The notes: generated by a model not told the origin, from the sequence alone. A stretch of DNA of 14,498 nucleotides from an archaeon (GCA_030619955.1 JAUXAK010000009.1:1-14498), one strand, 5' to 3'; positions 6,131 to 13,439 are shown, counted from the first letter of the stretch. Translations and numbers: made by a program.

Positions 6131-6823
6131 ATGTCTGATGTTATAGCAAGAATCAAATTGAAAGGAAAGCATTTTGAGGTTATGGTTGATTGTGACAAAG
6201 CAATTGATCTGAAAAAGAAAAAGAGTGTTAATGCAGTTTCTGTCAGAGATATTCTCGCTATTGATGTTGTTTATGTTGACTATAAAAAAGGTTTCAAAGC
6301 ATCTTCTTCAGATTTAAAAGAAATTTTTGGTATAGAGGACATTCATGAAATAGCTGCAAGGATTCTTGCTGAAGGCGAGATATTACTGCCTCAGGAGTAC
6401 AGAGAAAAAGAAAGAGAGGCTAAGCTAAAGCAAATTGTTGATTTTTTGGCAAAAAATTGTATTGACCCGAGGACAAAAGCACCTTATACAGCAGAAAGAA
6501 TTAACAGCGCATTAAAACAAGCTGGAGTGAGAATTGATGAAACAAGAAGTGCAAATGAACAAGCCATGATTATTATAAAGGAAATTGAGAAAATAATTCC
6601 CATTAGGATTGCAACAAAGAAATTAAAAATAACAATTTCTGCAGCTCATGTGGGAAAAATTTATGGTTTATTCAAGAATTTTAAAAAAGAAAAAGAGGAC
6701 TGGCTCCCTGATGGCAGCTTATGCTGTATTATTGATTTGCCAGCAGGTATGCAACTTGAATTTTATGACCGTTTAAATGCAATAACTCATGGTTCAGCTA
6801 TCACAGAAGAGCTTGAAACTTAA
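6131..6823 (+). CDS. sbds: Ribosome maturation protein SBDS (Sdo1 homologue)
   Basis: The 230-residue product matches archaeal SBDS in length and domain order. Residues 1-85 form the FYSH domain (IARIKLKGKHFEVMVDCDKA..., SSSDLKEIFG). The central helical domain spans about 88-155 (YREKEREAKLKQIVDFLAKNCIDPRTKAPYT and the ALKQAGVRID segment). The C-terminal ferredoxin-like domain spans about 156-230 (IPIRIATKKLKITI, then CCIIDLPAGMQLEFYDRL). In eukaryotes SBDS releases eIF6 from the 60S subunit together with the GTPase EFL1; archaeal homologues are thought to act in large-subunit maturation. The gene lies between psmA and rrp4, its conserved archaeal position. No Shine-Dalgarno sequence is present. 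Confidence 0.96.
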   Translation: MSDVIARIKLKGKHFEVMVDCDKAIDLKKKKSVNAVSVRDILAIDVVYVDYKKGFKASSSDLKEIFGIEDIHEIAARILAEGEILLPQEYREKEREAKLKQIVDFLAKNCIDPRTKAPYTAERINSALKQAGVRIDETRSANEQAMIIIKEIEKIIPIRIATKKLKITISAAHVGKIYGLFKNFKKEKEDWLPDGSLCCIIDLPAGMQLEFYDRLNAITHGSAITEELET

Positions 6824-6862
6824 AAAATTAAAAAATAAAAAAATGGAAGATTAAAGAATAAA

Positions 6863-7645
6863 ATGGAAAAAGAAAAGAAAAAAGAAAAAGAAGAAAAAGA
6901 AAGCAAGAAAGAAGAGAAAAAAGAAACAAAGAAAGAAGCAAAAAAAGAAGAAAAGAAAAAAGAAAAAAGAGAGCGAATTATTGCAGTGCCTGGGGAGATT
7001 ATTGCTTCTGGTCCTGAATTTTTGCCTGGTGAAGGAACAAGGCGTGAAGGCAAGGATATTTTAGCAATGAAATTTGGATTACTTGATAAAAAAGACAAAC
7101 TTGTTAAAGTAATTCCCTTAACCGGAGCTTATATTCCAAGAGTTGGCAACACTGTTATAGGGCAAATTGTTGACATAACCTTTAATGGATGGATTGTTGA
7201 TATCTTATCGCCACATCTTGCTTTTCTATCAATGACAGAATATCCAAAATATATCAGCAAGAATGACCTTTCAGAATATTATAATTTTAAAGATAATATT
7301 TTAACAAAAATTAAAGCTGTTAAATCACGTTCTGTTGAGCTGACAATGAAAGAAAGAGGCTTGAGAAAACTTGAAGGCGGCATGCTTTTAAGAATTAATT
7401 CAACAAGAGTGCCAAGAGTTATTGGCAGAGCAGGCAGTATGGTTAATACAATTAAAGATGAAACTGGGTGTAATATTACTATTGGCCAAAACGGCATAAT
7501 TTGGTTAAAAGGTAAAAAAATGGAAGATGAGCTACTTGCAAGAGAAGCTATAGAGCTAATAGTTAAGCAGCCATTTATAGATGGTTTAACAGAAAAAGTA
7601 AAAACTTTTTTATCAGAAAAGAAAAAAGAAAAAAAATCAAAATAA
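6863..7645 (+). CDS. rrp4: Exosome cap subunit Rrp4 with Lys/Glu-rich N-terminal tail
   Basis: Rrp4 forms the RNA-binding cap on the Rrp41-Rrp42 ring of the archaeal exosome. After a tail of 37 residues that is almost entirely Lys and Glu, the 260-residue product shows the Rrp4 N-terminal domain (IIAVPGEIIASGPEFLPGEGT, about 39-90). An S1 domain follows (about 92-163, IGQIVDITFNGWIVDIL), then a KH domain (about 170-245) with the GxxG loop in VIGRAGSM (Gly188 to Gly191). A short lysine-rich C-terminus ends the protein. The long N-terminal tail is not part of the usual Rrp4 and explains the extra length. It follows sbds by 39 bp and precedes rrp41 by 39 bp. The ATG at 6863 is taken as the start because the tail is open and in frame. 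A later Met (residue 69) would cut into the domain. Confidence 0.95.
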   Translation: MEKEKKKEKEEKESKKEEKKETKKEAKKEEKKKEKRERIIAVPGEIIASGPEFLPGEGTRREGKDILAMKFGLLDKKDKLVKVIPLTGAYIPRVGNTVIGQIVDITFNGWIVDILSPHLAFLSMTEYPKYISKNDLSEYYNFKDNILTKIKAVKSRSVELTMKERGLRKLEGGMLLRINSTRVPRVIGRAGSMVNTIKDETGCNITIGQNGIIWLKGKKMEDELLAREAIELIVKQPFIDGLTEKVKTFLSEKKKEKKSK

Positions 7646-7684
7646 AATAAATAAAAAACAACAACAAAAAAGAAAAAAACAAAA

Positions 7685-8401
7685 ATGGCTTTTAAAAGAC
7701 CTGATGGAAGATCTTTTGATCAAACAAGAAAGATTGAAGCAAAAGTAGGAATAATAAAAAAAGCAGATGGCTCAGCCTTGTTTTCATTTGGTGACAGTAA
7801 AGCTATAGCTGCTGTTTATGGGCCTAGACAACTTTATCCACAGCATTTGCAGAATCCTGAAAAATGTTTGTTAAGATGTCATTATGATTTAGCTTCTTTT
7901 TCAGTTACAGAAAGAAAAAGGCCAGGACCAACAAGAAGAAGTTCTGAAATTTCTTATGTAATGACAAAAGCACTTGAGCCAGTGCTACATCTTCAGAATT
8001 TTCCTAATAGTGTTGTTGATGTTTATATAATAATCACACAAGCTGATGCAAGCACAAGATGTGCAGCTATTAATGCAGCATCAATGGCACTTGCAAATGC
8101 TGGCTTGCTTATGAAAGAACTTGTTTCATCTGTATCTATTGGCAAGGTAGCTGATGCTATTGTTGTGGATTTAACAAAAGAAGAGGAAGATTACACTATA
8201 ACAAAAGAAGGTAAAGAAGAAAAAGCAACAACAGACATTCCTCTTGCTTTTCTTTCGAGATCAGAAAAATTAAGCCTTTTGCAGCTTGATGGCAAAATAA
8301 AATTACAGGAATTAAAACAAGCAATTGCTGCTGGAAAAAAAGCTTGTGTTAAAATAACTGAAATACAAAAGCAAACACTAAAAAAAATCAAAGAAAAATA
8401 A
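7685..8401 (+). CDS. rrp41: Exosome catalytic subunit Rrp41
   Basis: This is the RNase PH-type subunit that carries the phosphorolytic active site of the exosome ring. The 238-residue product has the diagnostic order RPDGRSFDQTRKIEAKVG, FGDSKAIAAVYGPRQ, LLRCHYDLASFSVTERKRPG with RRSSEIS, and TQADASTRCAAINAAS. It ends the core with DIPLAFLSRSEKLSLLQLDG. Asp184 in the DIPLA motif sits where the catalytic aspartate of archaeal Rrp41 is found. Arg125 (ASTR) is in the phosphate-binding loop. A small insertion of about 12 mostly charged residues (TITKEGKEEKATT, 171-183) precedes the catalytic Asp, an odd place for length variation. The gene is 3 bp from rrp42, so the two subunits are almost certainly translated together. 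Confidence 0.97.
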   Translation: MAFKRPDGRSFDQTRKIEAKVGIIKKADGSALFSFGDSKAIAAVYGPRQLYPQHLQNPEKCLLRCHYDLASFSVTERKRPGPTRRSSEISYVMTKALEPVLHLQNFPNSVVDVYIIITQADASTRCAAINAASMALANAGLLMKELVSSVSIGKVADAIVVDLTKEEEDYTITKEGKEEKATTDIPLAFLSRSEKLSLLQLDGKIKLQELKQAIAAGKKACVKITEIQKQTLKKIKEK

Positions 8402-8404
8402 AAA

Positions 8405-9208
8405 ATGGAAATATCAAGTTTAACAAAAAAAAGAATTGAAGAATTACTTAAAGAAGGAAAAAGACTTGACAGAAGAAAACCTCTTGAGTTTAGGGATATT
8501 ACAATAGAACAAAATGTATCAAACAAAGCAGAGGGCTCAGCAAGAGTTAAAATTGGAGATACAGAAGTTATTGCAGGAGTTAAACTTAGTGTTATGGAGC
8601 CGTTTCCAGACACACCAGATGCTGGTGCATTAATGGTTGGTGCTGAACTTTCGCCTCTTGCCTCAGACAAGTTTGAACTTGGACCTCCAGGTATCAGGGC
8701 TATAGAACTTGCAAGAATTATTGACAGAGGAATTCGTGAGAGTGAATTTATTGATTTAAAAAAGTTATGCATTAAAAAAAACGAGCTTGTTTGGGCTGTT
8801 TTTATTGACATTTATCCTATAAATTATGATGGGAATTTAATAGATGCAAGTGCTTTGGCAGCAATAGCAGCACTACACAATGCAGTATTTCCTAAAATTA
8901 AGAATGATAAAGTGCAGTTCGGCGAATTAACAAACAAATCTTTACCTTTAAAAGATACTCCAATCACAATAACCTTCTATAAAATAAATAATACATTTAT
9001 TCTCGATCCTGTTATGGAAGAAGAGGAAGCAGCACAAGGAAGAGTAAGCATGGCTTTGACTTTTAAAAAAGAAGAATTTTTACATGCAATACAAAAAGCA
9101 GGCGATGAAGCTCTTGATGAAAAAGAAGTGCTTGAAGTAATTGAGCTAGCTTCAAAAGAAGGAAAAAAACTTTATAATAAAATCAAAACACATTTAAAAA
9201 TAAAGTAA
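8405..9208 (+). CDS. rrp42: Exosome ring subunit Rrp42
   Basis: Rrp42 pairs with Rrp41 in the hexameric exosome ring. It has an RNase PH fold but no active site of its own and helps position RNA. The 267-residue product contains the family markers LLKEGKRLDRRKPLEFRDI, EGSARVKIGDTEVIAGVK, and PFPDTPDAGALMVGAELSPLAS. Further on it has GPPGIRAIELARIIDRGIRES, VWAVFIDIYPINYDGNLIDA, and ILDPVMEEEEAAQGRVSMAL. Length is typical. It starts 3 bp after the rrp41 stop codon. In many archaea the next genes are rpl37ae and rpoP; here rpoK follows instead, 20 bp away. Confidence 0.97.
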   Translation: MEISSLTKKRIEELLKEGKRLDRRKPLEFRDITIEQNVSNKAEGSARVKIGDTEVIAGVKLSVMEPFPDTPDAGALMVGAELSPLASDKFELGPPGIRAIELARIIDRGIRESEFIDLKKLCIKKNELVWAVFIDIYPINYDGNLIDASALAAIAALHNAVFPKIKNDKVQFGELTNKSLPLKDTPITITFYKINNTFILDPVMEEEEAAQGRVSMALTFKKEEFLHAIQKAGDEALDEKEVLEVIELASKEGKKLYNKIKTHLKIK

Positions 9209-9228
9209 ACTTCAATAAACTTCTGAGA

Positions 9229-9726
9229 ATGAAAAGAAAAAAAGAAAAAATTAAAAAAGAAGGGAATAAAGAAAAAAAGAAAGAAGAAAAAGGAAAATTT
9301 TCACCAGAATTTTACACAAAATATGAAGCAGCGAGAATTCTTGGTGCAAGAGCTTTACAAATTAGTGCAAATGCCCCAATACTGCTTAAGCTAAGTAAAG
9401 AACAGCTTGAATCCTTGAATTATGATCCTATTAAAATAACAGAACTTGAATTTCAAGCTGGAATTTTGCCAATAACTGTTAAAAGGCCAATGCCAAAAAG
9501 AATTGAAAAAGAGTTGCCTGAAGAAAAAGCAGCAGAAATTGTAAAAAAAGAAAAAAAGCTTCCAGAGAAAAAAGAAAAATTACCTGAAGAAAAAGCTGTA
9601 GTTGAGGAAGCAGAAGAAGCAGAAGCTGAAGTAGAAGAGGCCAAAGCAGAAAAGGAATCAGCAACTGAAGAAGAAATAGCAAAAGAAATAGCAGAAACTG
9701 GGACAGATTCTGAAGAGGAAGAGTAA
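9229..9726 (+). CDS. rpoK: RNA polymerase subunit K (Rpb6/omega type) with charged tails
   Basis: RpoK is the archaeal counterpart of Rpb6 and bacterial omega, holding the largest polymerase subunit in place. The recognisable core is residues 25-91: YTKYEAARILGARALQISAN is the conserved helix that grips the polymerase, followed by DPIKITELEFQAGILPITVKRPMP. The core alone is about the size of a whole archaeal RpoK. Here it carries an N-terminal Lys/Glu tail of 23 residues and a C-terminal tail of about 74 residues made of Glu, Lys, Ala and Pro, including two PEEK-containing repeats and an acidic end. The tails are probably disordered or coiled. It ends the superoperon and is followed by enolase, as in the rpoN-rpoK-eno-rps2 cluster of other archaea, but rpoN and rps2 are absent here. 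Confidence 0.9.
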   Translation: MKRKKEKIKKEGNKEKKKEEKGKFSPEFYTKYEAARILGARALQISANAPILLKLSKEQLESLNYDPIKITELEFQAGILPITVKRPMPKRIEKELPEEKAAEIVKKEKKLPEKKEKLPEEKAVVEEAEEAEAEVEEAKAEKESATEEEIAKEIAETGTDSEEEE

Positions 9727-9736
9727 AACAAAAATC

Positions 9737-9757
9737 TTTTTATATCCTCCTTTTTTA
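9737..9757 (+). promoter_or_regulatory. eno: TATA box for leaderless enolase mRNA and T-rich terminator of rpoK
   Basis: TTTTTATAT at 9737-9745 is centred 24 nt before the enolase ATG at 9766, predicting an mRNA that begins at or near the start codon. The pyrimidine run CCTCCTTTTTT right after it (9746-9756) could end transcription coming from rpoK, since archaeal termination often uses T-runs. Confidence 0.5.
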
Positions 9758-9765
9758 TTTATTAA

Positions 9766-11043
9766 ATGATACTTACCAAAGTTTTAGCAAAAAAGATTCT
9801 TAATTCAAGAAAAGAGGAAACAATTTCAGTTATTGCTGAAAGTAAAAAAATAAGCAAAGCCATAGGGACTGAAGCAAGTGCGCCAAGCGGCAAAAGCAAA
9901 GGGAAATATGAAGTAAAAGATTTTTCATCTCGAGGCATTGATTTTAGTATTAATTTTATTAATGTTCTTGGAAAAAAACTTATAAAAGAGAAAATAAACT
10001 TTCAAAGCTTTGAGGACCTTGCTGAAATAGAAGAATTAGTAAGGCAATATGATAAAACTCCTAATTTGAGCCTTGTTGGAGGCAATTCTCTTTATGCTTT
10101 AGAAACAGCAATATTAAAGCTAATTGCAGCTTCACAAGAACAAGAGCTTTGGCAATTTTTAATTCAAGGCAAAAAAGTTATCTTGCCAAGGCCTTTAGGC
10201 AATTGCATTGGCGGTGGAGCTCATGTAAAGCAAGATAAAAAAACAGATTTCCAGGAATTTTTACTCTTGCCAAAAACAAAACATTTTTTTGATGCATATT
10301 TTATCAACCTTCAAGCATATAAAGAAGCTAAAGCACTTCTGACAAAAAAAGATAAAGAATGGAAAAAAAATTTAACAGATGAAAGTGCTCTAGCTACTAC
10401 TTTAGATAATGAATCTACTCTTGCCTTGCTTCAAGCTGTTAAACAAACAATTAAAGAAAAATTTGATATTTCCATTGAACTTGGAATTGATGTTGCTGCA
10501 AGCACATTCTGGAAAGTTAATCGCTACAGATATAAAAACTATAAAAACAGAAAAAAAGGAGGAAAAAGAGAAATAGAGAGAGAAAAAATATTAGGAAGAG
10601 AAGAGCAGATTTCTTATATCAGAGAACTTATTAAAAAAAATTCTTTATGTTATGTTGAAGATCCTTTGCAACAAGAAGATTTTAATGGCTTTGCAAAACT
10701 TTCTGCAAAATTTCCTTCTACCCTTATAACAGCAGATGACTTAACATGCACTCGCCTTGAGCTGGTTGAGAAAATGATAAAAAAGAAAGCAGCAAATGCC
10801 TTGATTGTCAAGCCAAATCAAATTAGCTCTCTTTTAGAAACAAAAAAAGTTATTGATCTTGCAAAAAAACATGGCATTACCCTTATTATTTCACATCGTT
10901 CAGGTGAAACAACTGACAATGCATTAGCACATTTTGCAGTTGGCTGGCAAATTCCAATAATAAAGACAGGCATTTTAGGCAAGGAAAGAATTGCAAAGTT
11001 AAATGAATTAGTAAGGATTGAACGAGCAAATAATGTAAAATAA
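9766..11043 (+). CDS. eno: Enolase (phosphopyruvate hydratase)
   Basis: The enzyme converts 2-phosphoglycerate and phosphoenolpyruvate in the cytoplasm. At 425 residues it has family length. Its sequence is divergent, but every key residue I can align to yeast enolase is present: Ser44 (loop Ser39), His153 (His159), Glu164 (Glu168), Glu206 (Glu211), Asp242 (Asp246), Glu298 (Glu295), Asp324 (Asp320), Lys349 (Lys345), His377 in SHRSGET (His373) and Lys400 (Lys396). The spacing from Asp324 to Lys400 equals that in yeast. Oddities are SGKSKG for the usual SGASTG loop, VKPNQIS for LKVNQIG, and a basic insertion at about 255-275. I judge it active. Its promoter is leaderless, and a lipoprotein gene follows 1 bp after the stop. 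Confidence 0.95.
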   Translation: MILTKVLAKKILNSRKEETISVIAESKKISKAIGTEASAPSGKSKGKYEVKDFSSRGIDFSINFINVLGKKLIKEKINFQSFEDLAEIEELVRQYDKTPNLSLVGGNSLYALETAILKLIAASQEQELWQFLIQGKKVILPRPLGNCIGGGAHVKQDKKTDFQEFLLLPKTKHFFDAYFINLQAYKEAKALLTKKDKEWKKNLTDESALATTLDNESTLALLQAVKQTIKEKFDISIELGIDVAASTFWKVNRYRYKNYKNRKKGGKREIEREKILGREEQISYIRELIKKNSLCYVEDPLQQEDFNGFAKLSAKFPSTLITADDLTCTRLELVEKMIKKKAANALIVKPNQISSLLETKKVIDLAKKHGITLIISHRSGETTDNALAHFAVGWQIPIIKTGILGKERIAKLNELVRIERANNVK

Positions 11044-11044
11044 T

Positions 11045-11680
11045 ATGAAACAAAAATATTTTTTGATTCTGGAAACTATTATCATCACATTAGGAATAAT
11101 TTTAATTAATGGTTGTGTTCAACAACCAGAAACTGAATCAAAATTAGAATTTTTTTCAGGCCTGTGTGATGAAACAATAGATCCATATAATGAATCTAAT
11201 TTAGGTATAAATAAAACCTTATGGTTAAACAATACAACATTAGAAGTTAAGGTTTATGTTAGTATAAATTGTGCTGAAACTGTTATAAAAGGAGATTATA
11301 AAATTCAAGATAATAAAATTATTTTAGAATATGAAAAAACCCAGTGTGATCCTTGCACAACTTGTATGTGTGTTCATGAATTAATTTATAAATTTACTAA
11401 TTTAGAAAAAAAAGATTATCAATTTGAATTAGAACTTGAGAAATATTGTACTAAAACTGGAACAAACAAAAATTTAAGTTTAACAGAAGCTAAACAAATA
11501 GCTCTTGCTAGTGAATGTGTAAAAGAAGGGCCACTTAAAGAAGTATATTTTTGTAATAATGACACAGGTACGTGGTGGATAGACTTAGATATTGAAAAAG
11601 AAGGATGTAATCCTGCATGTGTTATTAATGTTGTAACAAAAGAAGCAGAAATAAATTGGAGATGTACAGGAGTATTATAA
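11045..11680 (+). CDS. Cysteine-rich lipoprotein of unknown function
   Basis: The 211-residue product has a hydrophobic N-terminus ending in ILINGC, a lipobox-like site with Cys24 as the likely lipid anchor, so it should sit on the outer face of the membrane. The mature part contains 12 further cysteines. Four are packed in QCDPCTTCMC (about residues 98-107) and four are in the C-terminal module. That module, about residues 146-208, contains LTEAKQIALASEC, an FCNNDTGTWWIDLDI strand and GCNPACVINV, and ends in EINWRC. I have the impression that this module recurs in hypothetical proteins of uncultured archaea, and its layout is reminiscent of PepSY-like folds; neither point was checked. It begins 1 bp after enolase, so it may share that transcript, an odd partner for a glycolytic gene. 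It converges with the gene at 11693. Confidence 0.7.
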   Translation: MKQKYFLILETIIITLGIILINGCVQQPETESKLEFFSGLCDETIDPYNESNLGINKTLWLNNTTLEVKVYVSINCAETVIKGDYKIQDNKIILEYEKTQCDPCTTCMCVHELIYKFTNLEKKDYQFELELEKYCTKTGTNKNLSLTEAKQIALASECVKEGPLKEVYFCNNDTGTWWIDLDIEKEGCNPACVINVVTKEAEINWRCTGVL

Positions 11681-11698
11681 AAGCTAAGTAAGCTAAGT
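11681..11698. repeat. 9-bp perfect tandem repeat between convergent genes
   Basis: AAGCTAAGT occurs twice in a row in the 12-bp gap between the lipoprotein stop codon and the stop codon of the minus-strand gene. It overlaps the end of the latter and is probably a replication-slippage duplication. Confidence 0.5.
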
Positions 11699-12535
11699 TG
11701 CTAATTTTTGTATGCTTTCTATTTCTTTAATTCTTTTTTCAGCTGGAATAGCTTTAGTGAAAAGGTTCCAGAAAATTTTTTGAAGCCATTCTATCCATTC
11801 TCTGTCATAGATGTTATAAAAAATCCACATTTTCTTTTTCTTTTTTTGTTCTGGACTTCTTATTTCCTTAAATCGTGCTATTTTTTTATCTATGATAAAA
11901 GCTCTAAGAGGCTGCTGAAAATGCCTTATTTCAATAAATTCTTTTCCTACTTTGTTATTAAGAGCAAGAAATTTTTGAACATTATCTAAACTATCTACAT
12001 CAACTCTAGTTAATATTTTAATTGAAATGTTTTTCTTTCCTATTTCTTCAAGTATTTTGTAAATATCTACAGTATTTTGAACAATATTTGCCCAAGACAA
12101 GTTTCCTGAAAAAATCAAAACCTGTTTTTCTGTTCCTCTAAATAGATTAGGAAGGTCTTTATTAAAAGCTGTTTTAGAGTCATATTCTTGTTCTTCAAGA
12201 AAAGCAGATTTCTTTTTTGACTGAACATACTGCCATATATCAAAAGCACTAAAATCTTCTTTTCTTTTACCTGCTTTTATTTATTCAAATAGCTGTTCCT
12301 GGAAGGCAGAACTATGAATTTGTTCAATACTTGCCCAATAAACAATCTTTAGAGCACCTCTTGTACCTTCTCTGAAAACCCTGATTGCAAGTGTCCCTTG
12401 TTGCTCTGCAATTCCTTCAACATATCTGTTTGCAGTTCTCCAATTTTTTCTTATGTACTTGGCTATTTCATCAATTGTTCTTGGCTTTAAAAACACAAAA
12501 TCATTAATTTTTTTTATAATTTCAGGAGTTAACAT
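11693..12535 (-). pseudogene. Winged-helix plus PLD-like protein split by an in-frame TAA
   Basis: The frame runs from the ATG at 12535 to a TAG at 11693-11695 and is interrupted only by TAA at 12281-12283 (codon 85). Without it the protein would be 280 residues. Residues 1-84 are a winged helix (IDEIAKYIRKNWRTANRYVEGI, then FREGTRGALKIVYW). Residues 86-139 are a charged linker. Residues 140-280 resemble a phospholipase-D-like domain (IFSGNLSWANI, IKILTRVDV, IEIRHFQQPLRAFIIDKKIAR, then EWIEWLQKIFWNLF) without the HKD catalytic His. The family I recall in DPANN archaea continues LFEQIKAGKRKEDF at the break, so CAA (Gln) probably mutated to TAA. No ATG lies between the stop and the PLD-like part. 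The first 84 residues could still be made as a small DNA-binding protein. A sequencing error or stop-codon readthrough is possible. Confidence 0.75.
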
Positions 12536-12687
12536 TTTCCTTAGCCTTTTTTATTAATAATAAAATTTAATGGTTTTTAAATTTTTTTATGATGTACAAC
12601 ACTATACCTATTTTTTTGTCATAAAAATATAAGTAAAATACAAGTCAATAAAATATCAGGAAAAAGAGAAAAGTAAAAGAGGTAAAA
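12536..12687. promoter_or_regulatory. Divergent promoter region between regulator and RT operon
   Basis: This 152-bp AT-rich gap serves two divergent units. AAAAATATAAG at 12623-12633 is a TATA box for the plus strand and predicts a start near 12653 with a leader of about 35 nt. A 9-bp inverted repeat, TTTTTATGA at 12584-12592 with TCATAAAAA at 12619-12627, overlaps that box and could be an operator for the neighbouring winged-helix protein. No structure resembling a retron msr-msd RNA was seen. Confidence 0.4.
12679..12683 (+). promoter_or_regulatory. Shine-Dalgarno sequence of the two-CxxC gene
   Basis: GAGGT lies 4 nt before the ATG at 12688, in the context AAAAGAGGTAAAAATG. Nearly the same string precedes the next gene. 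The housekeeping genes of this window have no such site. Confidence 0.7.
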
Positions 12688-13401
12688 ATGAGTGAAGAAA
12701 CTTTGCAACTACAACTTAAAGAAAATTGGCAGAAAGAAAAAACTGAACTAGAAGAAAGGTTATTAGATATAAAAACAAAAGCAAAGAGTTATATTGGAGG
12801 GTTATATTTAGTAAAAACTCCTTTATTTGAAGAATTAAAAAAACTTAGCAATGTTTTAGATGGAAACTTTTATGATGAAGAAAATATTCCTGAGTATGTA
12901 CAAAGTTCTTGGCGTGTACAAAATTCTCTTAAATATATTTGCGAACATTGCAAACCAAAGTTTCCGGTTATAGAATTTGAAGGATCCCCTCCTTGTTATG
13001 ATAGTATTTATTTTGCTAATCCCTCATCGTTTAGTGAAATTTCTTTTTATCTAACAATTGATGTGCCAAAAACCACAATTTTAGAAAAAATCAAAGAATT
13101 TTACAATCAGATCGAAAAAACAGGAGGTAGTAAAGAAATGAACAATCTGTTAGATAACTGGTTTCAAAGAATGATCAAAATTATTGGTTTGTATGAAAAA
13201 GAAAAATTTCAAAGCGAAATTATCAAGGAAAATACTAGTTATCTTTCATACATATGCAAAAATTGTGAAGAGGCAGGAATTATAGAAAAAATGAGAAGGG
13301 ATACAATTAAGAAATATAATCAAGACCTAAGAAAATTAGGTCTACAAAACTCAGATTATAACTTAACTTTAGAAATAAATAAAAAAATTCAATGGTCATG
13401 A
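12688..13401 (+). CDS. Unknown protein with two CxxC pairs, first gene of RT operon
   Basis: I do not recognise this 237-residue protein. Residues 1-35 are a charged helix likely to form a coiled coil. Two similar cysteine pairs occur, YICEHC (Cys85, Cys88) and YICKNC (Cys190, Cys193). They could form one split zinc site or two structural sites, and the shared YIC..C context hints at an internal duplication. A beta-like stretch lies between (EISFYLTIDV, about 117-126), and the C-terminal third is helical. There is no signal peptide or membrane helix, so it should be cytoplasmic. It has a GAGGT ribosome-binding site, ends in TGA (other complete genes in the window end in TAA or TAG), and leads an apparent operon with a small gene and a reverse transcriptase. 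A nucleic-acid-binding or effector role is a guess from that context. Confidence 0.65.
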   Translation: MSEETLQLQLKENWQKEKTELEERLLDIKTKAKSYIGGLYLVKTPLFEELKKLSNVLDGNFYDEENIPEYVQSSWRVQNSLKYICEHCKPKFPVIEFEGSPPCYDSIYFANPSSFSEISFYLTIDVPKTTILEKIKEFYNQIEKTGGSKEMNNLLDNWFQRMIKIIGLYEKEKFQSEIIKENTSYLSYICKNCEEAGIIEKMRRDTIKKYNQDLRKLGLQNSDYNLTLEINKKIQWS

Positions 13402-13429
13402 TAAATTATTAATTTAAATGATGCTAAAA

Positions 13430-13434
13430 GAGGT
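13430..13434 (+). promoter_or_regulatory. Shine-Dalgarno sequence of the 145-residue gene
   Basis: GAGGT lies 5 nt before the ATG at 13440, in TAAAAGAGGTAAAAAATG. This matches the site before the gene at 12688 and suggests that both are translated by the same SD-dependent mode. Confidence 0.7.
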
Positions 13435-13439
13435 AAAAA

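Noticed and set aside
9453..9731. Ser/Phe/Ala-rich minus-strand open frames opposite rpoK, and similar ones opposite rrp4 and the winged-helix gene
   Set aside because: They are the reverse complement of Lys/Glu-rich A-rich codons in real genes, with no start signals or recognisable domains.
12536..12687. Retron msr-msd non-coding RNA upstream of the RT operon
   Set aside because: The gap is only 152 bp, very AT-rich, without long stable stems or the paired a1/a2 ends, and it is not directly upstream of the RT gene.
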